The notes beneath the pieces were generated by a model, which saw only the letters and a program-made list of their open reading frames with translations, was not told where the DNA came from and did not search any database. From positions 1-32,266 of IMG/VR virus record IMGVR_UViG_3300025087_000622: a stretch of DNA of 32,266 nucleotides; one strand, 5' to 3'. Positions 1 to 7,820 of this stretch are shown one piece after another. Both the position numbers and the translations under genes were made by a program. Position 1 is the stretch's first letter; each line of letters begins with the position of its first letter. The DNA is from a virus.

Positions 1-2
1 GC

Positions 3-962
3 AATTATGTCGGTTGGTGGGACGGGGCGACTTGGGACGCTGATGCTTTAGTGCTACCCGCCGGACTCAACGTGCGTTCCCTTGAGATCATTGACGAATT
101 CGTTGTAATAGGCACTTGGCGTGGAACGAACATCACGGCGAACGAAGAAGCGTATTTGTTTTTCTGGGACGGAGTATCTTCAACTTTTAATTATTTTATT
201 TCCTTGCCAGAGGGGGCTTGTAACGCTTTGGTCAACTCTAAAAACCGGCTTTTCAGCATACTTGGCTCTTCCGGCAATCTATACTTGAATTATCGCCCCA
301 CGCAAAAAGTGCAACAAATACCGAAAATGACGATAGATAAATATTTAGAGATTTTACCTGGGGCTATAACAAATTGGCAAAACAGAGTGCATATTGGAGT
401 TTCGGGCAATACCGACTCAACCTCGGTCATTCAGGGAGTTTACGAGTGGGGATCAAAAAGCGATCAATATCCCGAAGTTTTAAATTACGCTTATACTATT
501 TCTACTGGTACGGAAACTGGTACGACCTTGAAAATAGGAGCGTTGAAAGGGATAGGGAACGATCTGTATATTGCTTGGCGAGACAATACCACATATGGTG
601 TTGATAAAGTTACAAACTCCGGAAATCCGGCTGATACTGCGATCTGCGAGGGTTTAATCTTCGACAACGGGCAGATATACCACGACAAACAAACGTTGAC
701 AATAAAAGCGTACCACTCCGCACTGGCTACCGGCGAAAGCATACAACTCGGCTACAAAACGAACAGGGCGACAAGTTACACCACTGGCACAGCAAACGAT
801 ACAGTCGGTTCCACCGAAACCTTGCTACCCGTACCAGCCTCTGCGGCGAGATTTAAAGAGTTCCAAGTGGAGTGTATTTTAGCCCAAACCAACGATACAA
901 GTCCGACTGTATATTATATCGGATTCGAGTTTGAGGATTTGGAGGATGAAGATATTTTTTAG
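3..962 (+). CDS. virion/tail protein, 5' partial
   Basis: The reading frame is open from the left window edge (Asn-Tyr-Val-Gly-Trp-Trp-Asp-Gly at bases 3-26) through the possible GTG at 51, so the gene begins outside the window. About 319 codons are visible, ending in TAG at 960. The product is rich in Trp, Gly, Thr and beta-strand-like segments such as VVIGTWRG and LFFWDG, which repeat roughly like blades of a propeller, and it ends in an acidic tail (EDLEDEDIF). No enzyme motif is visible. Its position before small tail-domain proteins suggests a tail, baseplate or adhesin component. The family is not recognised; the structural role is inferred from context and composition. Confidence 0.75.
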   Translation, partial: NYVGWWDGATWDADALVLPAGLNVRSLEIIDEFVVIGTWRGTNITANEEAYLFFWDGVSSTFNYFISLPEGACNALVNSKNRLFSILGSSGNLYLNYRPTQKVQQIPKMTIDKYLEILPGAITNWQNRVHIGVSGNTDSTSVIQGVYEWGSKSDQYPEVLNYAYTISTGTETGTTLKIGALKGIGNDLYIAWRDNTTYGVDKVTNSGNPADTAICEGLIFDNGQIYHDKQTLTIKAYHSALATGESIQLGYKTNRATSYTTGTANDTVGSTETLLPVPASAARFKEFQVECILAQTNDTSPTVYYIGFEFEDLEDEDIF

Positions 963-976
963 GAATCGAGGAATTA

Positions 977-1216
977 ATGTCTACTAAAGTAAAAGATATT
1001 TCATATCCTATGTTGGCTATAACGGCGAGCAGTTATTCTGAACCCCAAGAGGACAGAGTAGCCGCTAGGAGTATTTTGACGGGCTTGCTCAAAGGCACTA
1101 CCACTATCAGCTTGGGGGATAAAAATATTAAATTAGATGCGGCTAACCGAAGGATCACTATTTCGGACGGAACGAATGATCGTGTTTTACTCGGCTTTGA
1201 CGCAGGAGGGTTTTAA
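977..1216 (+). CDS. small virion/tail-associated protein
   Basis: This 79-aa protein starts at ATG 977 after a GAGG-like site, 14 nt behind the upstream virion gene. Its C-terminal half (NRRITISDGTNDRVLLGF) is the kind of short beta motif common near the ends of phage tail-fibre and adhesin modules ('I.DGTNDRVLIG'). It ends at 1216, two bases before the next start codon, so it is probably co-translated with the following tail-domain genes. No catalytic residues are seen. Function beyond probable tail-fibre accessory is unknown. Confidence 0.65.
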   Translation: MSTKVKDISYPMLAITASSYSEPQEDRVAARSILTGLLKGTTTISLGDKNIKLDAANRRITISDGTNDRVLLGFDAGGF

Positions 1217-1218
1217 TT

Positions 1219-1596
1219 ATGGGCGACTGGGGCATCAGAGCTTCTGCACCTGGCACAGATATCGCAACAGCCGAAAGCAAAGATCTGGTTATAGATAGCA
1301 CTAAAAAATGTTTGAAAATGAACTCAGTTGTGGCGGATACTATAACTACAAGTGCTGGGGGAGTAGCAGAAGAAACCATAGCACACGGTTTGACATTTAG
1401 GCCAGTGGCGATATTGGCAATCAATTATGACGGAGCATATTATTTCGCACCGTTTCACGGACAAATACTAGTGCCTATTTGGTTTTACTGCACAATAGAT
1501 GCCACAAATATTAATATACAATTATCGGCTTTTTCAGATCCAAGCACGACTTTTGATATATATTATTGGGTTTCTGAAAGCGAAAGTGCGAGTTAG
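1219..1596 (+). CDS. tail-domain repeat protein, single domain
   Basis: This 125-aa protein begins at ATG 1219 with a strong GGAGGG site 8 nt upstream. It is one copy of a domain that occurs twice more in the next gene: it starts (D/W)(Y/W)GI+.S..G.(D/V)..TA...(D/E)LV..S.K, continues through a Thr-rich linker, then has a 'HGL.(F/Y).P' turn and aromatic beta strands. The pattern resembles small phage fibre-tip or receptor-binding domains I associate with metagenomic siphophages, but I cannot name a family. Gene order (single-domain gene followed by double-domain gene) suggests duplication in place. Confidence 0.65.
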   Translation: MGDWGIRASAPGTDIATAESKDLVIDSTKKCLKMNSVVADTITTSAGGVAEETIAHGLTFRPVAILAINYDGAYYFAPFHGQILVPIWFYCTIDATNINIQLSAFSDPSTTFDIYYWVSESESAS

Positions 1597-1605
1597 GGGT
1601 TGGCT

Positions 1606-2424
1606 ATGGCAGATTATGGTATCAAGGTTTCTAATACTGGAGTAGATGTTAAAACTGCCTTACCGACAGAGTTGGTTTACTCTTCTAAATATACTAACTT
1701 CAAGATACACTCTGTTGTTACCAAAACCGTTGTAACCGCTTCTGGTGCTCACACCACCACCGATAGTGTTGACAACCCGATAGGTTATGCACCTTTCTAT
1801 CTGCCCTTTGTTCAGGACTCAAATCAAACTGGAAAATGGTATGATGCTTCTGGTTACAACGGAATAGTTGACGATACTGGTGCAGGGGTTTTGTTTGTTG
1901 TGGCTTATAATCCCACAAGCAACCAATTCGATATTAGTGTAAAGACTCTTGCTAACTGGGATGGTGGGACGTTTACTTTCAAGATCGTAGTGTTTATAGA
2001 CAAAGTTTTTGGAGAAAGCACTGAGATCGAAACTATTGAAGATTATGGAATGAAGATCAGCAAAGACGGGAATGAAGTGGCGACAGCAAACGATGCCGAA
2101 CTTTCGATGTCCACCAAGTATCACAATTTGACGGTTAAGGCAGAGGGAGATGCCGCTACCACCCACGCTGGAGGCGATACTATTAGCGTAATTCACGAAC
2201 TAGATTATGTGCCAATAGTAATGATCTGGCAGGAAACTCCGGCAGACACATCAAGGTATATGCGAATCACGGGTCTTTATCAGGCCACTCCGGCAGATGT
2301 GGATTTGGCATATTTTTACATAACAAACACTCGAGTATATATTTTCGATGGAAGTTACACTCCAGGCAATCCAGATATAAATTACCACTATATTATTTTC
2401 AACGAGCAACTCACGACAGTTTAA
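1606..2424 (+). CDS. tandem tail-domain protein (two repeats)
   Basis: The ATG at 1606 is preferred over the TTG at 1600 because AGGGG at 1595-1599 is then well spaced. The 272-aa product contains two diverged copies of the domain seen in the upstream gene: one starts DYGIKVSNTGVDVKTA near residue 3, the second DYGMKISKDGNEVATA near residue 147. Both continue with EL..S(S/T)KY.N and a beta-rich region with HELDYVPIVMIW-type strands. It is the last gene before an extended -10 promoter and a terminator hairpin, so it probably closes the left structural operon. A tail-tip or fibre role is inferred. Confidence 0.65.
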   Translation: MADYGIKVSNTGVDVKTALPTELVYSSKYTNFKIHSVVTKTVVTASGAHTTTDSVDNPIGYAPFYLPFVQDSNQTGKWYDASGYNGIVDDTGAGVLFVVAYNPTSNQFDISVKTLANWDGGTFTFKIVVFIDKVFGESTEIETIEDYGMKISKDGNEVATANDAELSMSTKYHNLTVKAEGDAATTHAGGDTISVIHELDYVPIVMIWQETPADTSRYMRITGLYQATPADVDLAYFYITNTRVYIFDGSYTPGNPDINYHYIIFNEQLTTV

Positions 2425-2430
2425 TATAAC

Positions 2431-2455
2431 TTGATTTTTCAATTTGTGGTATAAT
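2431..2455 (+). promoter_or_regulatory. extended -10 promoter before DUF4214 gene
   Basis: TATAAT at 2450-2455 is preceded by TG one base upstream (TGG-TATAAT), an extended -10 element. The best -35-like hexamer, TTGATT at 2431-2436, is only 13 bp away, so the TG element probably carries recognition. Transcription would start near 2462 and run straight into the hairpin at 2471-2498. Confidence 0.6.
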
Positions 2456-2470
2456 TACATTAGAGGCTCT

Positions 2471-2498
2471 AGCAGACCCTACTTGGTTTGCTGTTTTT
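2471..2498 (+). terminator. intrinsic terminator or attenuator hairpin
   Basis: AGCAGACC (2471-2478) pairs with GGTTTGCT (2485-2492), including one G-U pair, around a 6-nt loop, followed by GTTTTT. It lies between a promoter and the start codon at 2517, so it either ends read-through from upstream genes or attenuates transcription from the promoter at 2450. Confidence 0.65.
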
Positions 2499-2516
2499 AA
2501 TAAATAGGAGCGATAT

Positions 2517-3629
2517 ATGGCATCTAAAGCAGAAGTGATCGGAACGTATAAAAGTGTTTTGGGACGCGACCCCTACGAAAGCGAACTCGCCCCTGGCGGG
2601 TGGGTTGATAAATGGTCTAAGTCTGGTTTGTCGGCAAGTCAACTGGCAAACAAGTTTTACGGTTCAGACGAATACAAATCTAAAACTTCCAGCGGGGGGG
2701 GATCTGCCACCGGTCAAGATCAAGGTTACGGAACGATGTCAGATTTTGTTTCGGACTACAATGCTAAATATCAAGCATTATTGGAAAAACAAAAAGCCGA
2801 ACAAGAGGGCAAGTTCAAAGAGTACAAAGGGGCAATAGCCGGTCAAGAAAGTATGGGATCGGCATACGCCAGACTTTCGGGAGAAGCAGGTATACCTGGT
2901 CTAAAAGAGGAATCGGGCATTTTCAAAGGTGAAATGTATAAAATCAAAGACCTTATAGACCAACTTGAGGAGGATATATACTCGCGTACAAAAGGATCGT
3001 TTACCACAGAAGCACAATCAAGAAGTATGCTGGCTAAAGAGGGTTCAAACCTTGAAAATCAACTGGGCAGGTTGGGGACGGCATATACTCCAATCAGGGA
3101 ACAACTAATGAGTGCCGAAGAAGAAGTTACAAAACGTCTAGGATTTTTAAGTGATGAACAGCAAAAACAACTCCGACCGCTTGAACTTGAAATCTCGATG
3201 ACTTCGGACAGATTTGCAAGGGAGATAACCGGATTTACAGAAAGCAAACAGGTACAATTAACCGGTATTTTAGATAAAATACAAAGGCAAAGAGAGTTAG
3301 ACGACCGAGAGTGGGAACTTGCACAAACGTTAGCGGCTGAAGAGAGAGCTTGGGCTCAAGAAAAAGAAAGAATGGCGATAGAACAAAGAAACTCTGCGGC
3401 AAACTCTGGTTTGGTTTCGCAACAACTAGCCGACCTTATCAACAAGCGATCATCAGCGTATTCTACTACCTCCGCCACAAGTTCCGCAAGCGGGAAATCC
3501 GCAGAAGATTTGTTTGGGATAAGTGATACCGGATCAACAAACTGGTGGGACTATATGAGTGGTACTCCAGGGCAAAACCTCGGGACTCTCAAAACTGGTT
3601 TAAACGTTTTAAAGAAAAGATTTTTTTAG
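2517..3629 (+). CDS. DUF4214-containing coiled-coil virion protein
   Basis: This 370-aa protein starts at ATG 2517 after AGGAG. Residues 4-55 (IGTYKSVLGRDPYESEL through FYGSDEYKS) match the DUF4214 pattern: a 'LGR..' loop, a conserved Trp and an '(S/N)..EY' end. This small helical domain is often found in secreted and surface proteins. A Gly/Ser linker follows, then about 250 residues of long charged helices (many E, K, Q) that look like coiled coil, and a basic end (LKKRFF). Placed just before the 630-aa internal protein, it may be a tail or internal virion protein. The DUF4214 call is from memory of the family; the virion role is inferred. Confidence 0.65.
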   Translation: MASKAEVIGTYKSVLGRDPYESELAPGGWVDKWSKSGLSASQLANKFYGSDEYKSKTSSGGGSATGQDQGYGTMSDFVSDYNAKYQALLEKQKAEQEGKFKEYKGAIAGQESMGSAYARLSGEAGIPGLKEESGIFKGEMYKIKDLIDQLEEDIYSRTKGSFTTEAQSRSMLAKEGSNLENQLGRLGTAYTPIREQLMSAEEEVTKRLGFLSDEQQKQLRPLELEISMTSDRFAREITGFTESKQVQLTGILDKIQRQRELDDREWELAQTLAAEERAWAQEKERMAIEQRNSAANSGLVSQQLADLINKRSSAYSTTSATSSASGKSAEDLFGISDTGSTNWWDYMSGTPGQNLGTLKTGLNVLKKRFF

Positions 3630-3641
3630 ACAAAGAACAAT

Positions 3642-5534
3642 ATGCCTAATTTAATGACAGAAGATCAACTGAAAAAGAAAATGCAGTTGGCAAAAGCCTC
3701 CGGTTGGAGCGATGAAGATATACAATCGGCTGTTTCTGATGCTCAATCAAAAGGACTGATCAAAACTGGTGGCGGAGGCATTTCGGATTGGCTACCGGCT
3801 GTCGGCGGTGTCGCTGGTGGGCTTTTGGGTTCTGCTGTCGCACCCGGCGTCGGGACTGCTATCGGTGCTACTGCTGGATCGGCGGCTTTTGAAGCCTTGC
3901 GGGAGAGAATGACCGGCGAGGACTTATCTGCAAAAAAGATAGCCACACAGGGGGCTTGGGGTTTAGCTGGTGAAGTGGGCGGGGCGGCTTTGGGCAAGAT
4001 AGGCGGTAAATTGTTAGGAAAAGTTGGAAGCAAAATAGCTGGTACAGCAGATGAAACCGCCGAGGGGATATTGAAAAGTACGGGCAAATCTTTGAAAAAA
4101 TCAGTAGTGAAACCGAAAGTACAGGCTTCCCCTTGGGCGGCGACCAAAGAGGATGAGATCGTCAAAGTCCTTGATGATTTGGGATTCAAAGGCGGGGCGA
4201 AAGCACAATACGAAATGATGCCGAAAAAATACAACGAGTTGACTGCAAAGATAAGTGAGATACTCAAAAAAGAAGCAAAACCAGTTGACAGGGAGTCTTT
4301 GAAAAAAATGATTCAGAATAATTTCGAAAAAGACATAAATATAGGATTAGACTCCCCAGCTAAGGTCAAAGCTACGGATAATATCATCAATGAGATATTC
4401 GGCACCAAAACTGGAGAAACTGGTAAGTTTAGAAAATTATCCACAGAAGACGCTTTTAATTACAAAAAAGAACTCAACGGAAGATTATCTGGGGCATTCG
4501 ACAAAAAAGCCAGAGGGGTTGATCCTAGTCCCAATGAACATATTTATATGAACGTTCGTAATGCCCTTGACGAGTATTTGACAAAGGCACACCCCGATAT
4601 CAAGAACTTGACCAAAACGCAATCAATACTACACGAAGCGTCAGCTGGTTTGCAATCATCGTCCAAGGAGGAAATCAATATTATGAGTACGAAAATACCA
4701 GTGCTTTCCGAAGCCGGTGCGGATTTAATGAAAACCGCCACCGACCTCACCGGCAGAAAAATCAATAGTTTAGCGGACTTGAGCCAAAACGAACTGGTAA
4801 AACTAATCGCTGGGCAAGCCGCAAAACAGGGCGGGATTAGGACGGCTGGGAGTTACCTATTCGGCGGGAACGGGGCGGAACAAGATCAGGGATATTTGCC
4901 AGAAACCCCAGAATCTGCCCTAAGCGATTATGGCGAGCAATTCGGGGGACTGGGGGCAACCAGTCCAGAAACCGCTATGGACGGTGCTATGGGTAAAACT
5001 GGTGCCGGGATAACAAAACAGGATCTAGCAAAAATATATTTACAGGACTTGCAGGCGACTGGTGGTAAAAACTTCGAAGAGATTGAAACGATCGCAAATT
5101 TGCTGTTGCCCAGTGAAGAAGAAACTAAAAAAATGTCGGAAGGAGATAAAAAGTTTGCTTTAGCAGAACAAGAAGCATCTAAGGCTTTATCTTTAGTCGA
5201 AGCTGGGGTGCCAACGGGCAAAATTCCTGCTTTTACTGGCAAATTCAAAGAATATTTTGGCACGCAAGACCCACAAACAACCGCCTTGAGATCACAAATA
5301 GCTACAGCCAGGACAGCCGCTAGGAATGCTTTGCTGGGTGCTAATATGAGTGATAAAGAATTGGAAAGTTATCTCGATTCTATATTTGACTATTCAGATC
5401 AACCGAATATAATAAGGCAGAAATTGGCGACATTTATTCAATCTATGCAAGATTATAAACAAAGCGTAAGCGGTACAACAAGTGAAGCCTTGCCAGACGA
5501 CATCACACAATTATATAGTATGTTAGGTTATTAA
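3642..5534 (+). CDS. large internal virion/ejection-like protein
   Basis: This 630-aa protein has ATG at 3642, 12 nt after the upstream gene. Residues 1-40 form a charged helix region with a short SHOCT-like 'WSDEDIQSAVSDAQSKGLI'. Residues about 45-85 are a Gly/Ala-rich hydrophobic stretch (LPAVGGVAGGLLGSAVAPGVG) that could insert in a membrane, and residues about 95-135 repeat Gly-Lys-Ile/Leu motifs. The remainder is Lys/Glu-rich helix. Such glycine-rich amphipathic segments are typical of phage internal or DNA-ejection proteins. No lysozyme or peptidase motif is visible. It could also be a short tape-measure-like protein; the exact role is inferred. Confidence 0.6.
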   Translation: MPNLMTEDQLKKKMQLAKASGWSDEDIQSAVSDAQSKGLIKTGGGGISDWLPAVGGVAGGLLGSAVAPGVGTAIGATAGSAAFEALRERMTGEDLSAKKIATQGAWGLAGEVGGAALGKIGGKLLGKVGSKIAGTADETAEGILKSTGKSLKKSVVKPKVQASPWAATKEDEIVKVLDDLGFKGGAKAQYEMMPKKYNELTAKISEILKKEAKPVDRESLKKMIQNNFEKDINIGLDSPAKVKATDNIINEIFGTKTGETGKFRKLSTEDAFNYKKELNGRLSGAFDKKARGVDPSPNEHIYMNVRNALDEYLTKAHPDIKNLTKTQSILHEASAGLQSSSKEEINIMSTKIPVLSEAGADLMKTATDLTGRKINSLADLSQNELVKLIAGQAAKQGGIRTAGSYLFGGNGAEQDQGYLPETPESALSDYGEQFGGLGATSPETAMDGAMGKTGAGITKQDLAKIYLQDLQATGGKNFEEIETIANLLLPSEEETKKMSEGDKKFALAEQEASKALSLVEAGVPTGKIPAFTGKFKEYFGTQDPQTTALRSQIATARTAARNALLGANMSDKELESYLDSIFDYSDQPNIIRQKLATFIQSMQDYKQSVSGTTSEALPDDITQLYSMLGY

Positions 5535-5547
5535 AGAAAGGAAATAT

Positions 5548-5865
5548 ATGCCAATACCTGCTAATATTTCAATGGATCTGATTCGCGAAGCTCTTTCAAG
5601 GCGAGAGGGCGGTAATATTGGTGGTGGTGGAATGCCTATGGCAAGCCAAACGACAATGCCAACCGGCGAAACGCCTACCGGCGGTCCCAACACCCCGATA
5701 CAACCAACCGCTACTGCCCCCGTTCCAGGTGGAGGTTCTGCTGTTCCACCTCAAGCCGGTGCGGAAATGAAAAAAACAGCCCAGCAAGGTCAATCCGCAC
5801 AATTTGACGATGATACAAGGATAGCGGCTAAAACTTTATTGCAGAAATTATTAAAATATCTTTGA
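5548..5865 (+). CDS. Pro/Gly/Thr-rich small virion protein
   Basis: This 105-aa protein begins at ATG 5548 after AAAGGAAA. Residues 1-18 are a short helix (ANISMDLIREALSRR). Residues 19-75 are low-complexity Gly, Pro and Thr (repeated TPTGG and PVPGGG-type turns), followed by a helical end (AAKTLLQKLLKYL). Composition suggests a flexible virion or linker protein accompanying the large ejection-like protein. No family is recognised. Confidence 0.6.
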   Translation: MPIPANISMDLIREALSRREGGNIGGGGMPMASQTTMPTGETPTGGPNTPIQPTATAPVPGGGSAVPPQAGAEMKKTAQQGQSAQFDDDTRIAAKTLLQKLLKYL

Positions 5866-5869
5866 TTAT

Positions 5870-6181
5870 ATGGAACAAACAAGAACTAAAATCCACGAAG
5901 AAGACGAATCGCAAGTCAAAAGTTTAAGTGTCGCCCTTGAGAAACACTGCGAACAAAACGAAAAAAGCGATAAGCGGATTAGGGGAGACTTGAAAAAACT
6001 CTCTTGGCTCGCAGAGCCGGAGTTTAAGGACACTATTATCAGAATTGTAAAAGACGAAAATAATAGGACTTGGCTTATGATTAAAGTGGCCGCTTTTCTT
6101 AAATACGCAGGCATGGTAGTCGGTATAGTCGGTGGTATATTTGCTATCATATGGGCGGTGTGGCGAGAATTACGCAAGTAA
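5870..6181 (+). CDS. holin-like membrane protein
   Basis: This 103-aa protein starts 4 nt after the preceding stop. Residues 1-70 are charged and coiled-coil-like, followed by one transmembrane segment near residues 79-97 (YAGMVVGIVGGIFAIIWAVW) and a basic end (RELRK). A charged helix followed by a C-terminal membrane anchor matches the XhlA/haemolysin-type accessory or holin-like proteins of lysis cassettes. It precedes the M23 endopeptidase and a second small membrane protein, which supports a lysis role. There is no strong Shine-Dalgarno site, so it may be translationally coupled. Confidence 0.6.
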   Translation: MEQTRTKIHEEDESQVKSLSVALEKHCEQNEKSDKRIRGDLKKLSWLAEPEFKDTIIRIVKDENNRTWLMIKVAAFLKYAGMVVGIVGGIFAIIWAVWRELRK

Positions 6182-6188
6182 AAAAAAA

Positions 6189-6217
6189 TTGATGAGAAGG
6201 GAAGAATGTGGTATGAT
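6189..6217 (+). promoter_or_regulatory. promoter for HNH gene, nearly leaderless
   Basis: TTGATG (6189-6194) and TATGAT (6212-6217) are 17 bp apart, with TG one base before the -10. The ATG of the HNH gene is at 6225, 7 nt after the -10 box, so the transcript would have almost no leader. Confidence 0.55.
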
Positions 6218-6224
6218 GTAAGGT

Positions 6225-6812
6225 ATGAGAAACAAAAAAGGACAGTTTGTTAAGGGACATATTGGTTATAAAGCTATGCTGGGGAGATATTTTTCGGCAG
6301 AAACCAGAAAAAAGATAAGCATAGCGAGTAGCGGTAGAAAATTGTCCGAAGAAGCAAAAAAGAAGTTAAGCGAACTTTGGACAGGCAGAAAACTTTCCGA
6401 AGAAACTAAAAAGAAAATAGGTAAAGCCCACAAGGGCAAGAAGTTATCAGAAGAACACAAGAGAAAGTTGAGTGTATCTCATAAAGGACAAAATTCGGGT
6501 GCTAACAGTCGTTTTTGGAAAGGCGGGATCACACCAGAAAATGTAAAAATAAGAACTTCGTTTGAGTATAATTTATGGAGAAGGAAGGTTTTCAAAAAAG
6601 ATCGATTCGTCTGCCAGAAATGTCATCGTAATAATAAAAAATTGCGAGTACACCATATCAATAACTTCGCGAGATTCCCAGAATTACGATTTGAAGTAAA
6701 CAACGGAATAACATTTTGTGAAGATCATCATAACGAATTTCATAAACTATATGGCAAGAAAAATAATACAAAAGAACAAATAAAAGAATTTTTAGTGGGA
6801 TATTCGGCGTAA
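6225..6812 (+). CDS. HNH homing endonuclease with NUMOD3 repeats
   Basis: This 195-aa protein has four NUMOD3-like DNA-binding repeats between residues 20 and 90, each built on 'GRKLSEE.KKK(L/I)S'. An HNH nuclease domain follows at about residues 120-180: CQKC near the start, then HHINNF, and the histidine-rich CEDHHNEFHK near the end, so both zinc ligands and catalytic His are present. NUMOD3-HNH proteins are mobile homing endonucleases of phages and introns. The gene has its own promoter and sits in the lysis cassette, directly before an M23 gene that lacks its expected N-terminal half, which suggests the insertion reshaped the endolysin. It appears intact. Confidence 0.88.
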   Translation: MRNKKGQFVKGHIGYKAMLGRYFSAETRKKISIASSGRKLSEEAKKKLSELWTGRKLSEETKKKIGKAHKGKKLSEEHKRKLSVSHKGQNSGANSRFWKGGITPENVKIRTSFEYNLWRRKVFKKDRFVCQKCHRNNKKLRVHHINNFARFPELRFEVNNGITFCEDHHNEFHKLYGKKNNTKEQIKEFLVGYSA

Positions 6813-6840
6813 TCTATGCGATATATAGGGAGATGAGAAG

Positions 6841-7629
6841 ATGAGGTACCATTTAGCACATCTGAATACGATATTAAAAAGTGTAGGGGATACGGTTAAA
6901 AAGAACGATCCCCTGGCCGCCATCGGTAAATCTGGTACACAGTACGCACATTGCCACTTCGAAATACAAAAAAAGTTCCGAACTTGGACGGCTTACACTC
7001 AAGGACTTTCACGTTCGCAAGTTTTAGAACATTATCAAGATCCCAGACCGCTTCGCAATGTAGTGTTCCCAGAGTTTGACCATTACGGTTGGGATTGGTT
7101 GTCGGACATCAAAGACGGGCAACTGCATCCTGGTATTGATTTAAATGGCAAGGGAAGCGGAGATGCTGATTTTGGCAAATTGTTGTATTCTCCGGTTTAT
7201 GGTAAAATTATATATATCGGCAGAAACGAGGGTGGTTGGGGCAATCATATATTTATTGAGGAATTGGTGGACGAAATGATACCAGAAGAAAAAGTCAGAG
7301 GCAATGTATTCAGGTTCACAAATTACAGACCCGATGATATTTTCTTCCACATTCCGGACGCACCAACGGGAGACAAATATATCGAAAATTGGGGCAGGAA
7401 CATACAGGAAGTTAACATACCATTGCCAGTAAGGGAAATCATTAAAGAAATTGAAAAAATAATCGAAGTGAAGATACCGGTTGAAGTTATAAAAGAAGTC
7501 GAAAAGATTATTTACAAAGATAAAGAACTCACAGAAAAAGAAAAAGGCAACATCGCCCTAAACTATATTAAAAAGATGCTACAGAATATTCTGGAGTCTT
7601 TTGGGGATATATTTAAAAAGAAAGGATAG
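6841..7629 (+). CDS. M23-type peptidoglycan endopeptidase, rearranged
   Basis: This 262-aa protein has split M23 (LytM-like) metallopeptidase motifs. Residues 3-42 are the C-terminal half of an M23 domain: YHLAHL, VGDTVKKND, IGKSG and the HxH motif at H37/H39 (AHCHFEI). Residues 75-150 then hold an N-terminal half: H96 and D100 in HPGIDLN, SPVYGKIIYIG and GWGNHIFIEE. Thus the zinc ligands occur in permuted order. Residues about 190-225 are a charged amphipathic helix (repeats of IEK and VEK). It would cut peptide cross-links at lysis. A frame stop at 6826-6828 rules out extension upstream. It could be a circular permutation, or two domains each missing half. Confidence 0.7.
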   Translation: MRYHLAHLNTILKSVGDTVKKNDPLAAIGKSGTQYAHCHFEIQKKFRTWTAYTQGLSRSQVLEHYQDPRPLRNVVFPEFDHYGWDWLSDIKDGQLHPGIDLNGKGSGDADFGKLLYSPVYGKIIYIGRNEGGWGNHIFIEELVDEMIPEEKVRGNVFRFTNYRPDDIFFHIPDAPTGDKYIENWGRNIQEVNIPLPVREIIKEIEKIIEVKIPVEVIKEVEKIIYKDKELTEKEKGNIALNYIKKMLQNILESFGDIFKKKG

Positions 7630-7633
7630 TGCT

Positions 7634-7813
7634 ATGGAAAAAATCAAAGTTATGCTTGGTTCGGTACGGTTTTGGTATGCCGTGTTGATGTCTATCGCCC
7701 TGTTACTTGATCAGTTGGACATTGTACCCGGTGCTTACGCAAAGGCAATAGAGTTGTTTACCTCTTTGGGTATAGGAATTAGAACAGTTGAAAAAGTAGC
7801 CGAGAAAATATAA
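7634..7813 (+). CDS. small holin-like membrane protein
   Basis: The ATG at 7634 (59 aa) is preferred to upstream in-frame starts because AAAGGA is placed 9 nt before it. One hydrophobic segment spans about residues 10-27 (VRFWYAVLMSIALLLDQL), followed by a weaker amphipathic one (AIELFTSLGIGIRTVEKVAEKI). Size, topology and position immediately after an endolysin fit a class II/III-like phage holin, which would form lesions in the inner membrane. The family assignment is by context; no conserved residues are diagnostic. Confidence 0.6.
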   Translation: MEKIKVMLGSVRFWYAVLMSIALLLDQLDIVPGAYAKAIELFTSLGIGIRTVEKVAEKI

Positions 7814-7820
7814 AAAATAA

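Noticed and set aside
3743-4267. 174-aa ORF on the - strand
   Set aside because: Lies entirely antisense to the 630-aa virion gene, low-complexity Pro/Ser/Ala, no ribosome site; shadow of the + strand gene.
6280-6500. Repeated 'GRKLSEE' segments as a CRISPR or DNA repeat
   Set aside because: The repeats are diverged at DNA level and encode NUMOD3 motifs in a homing endonuclease.
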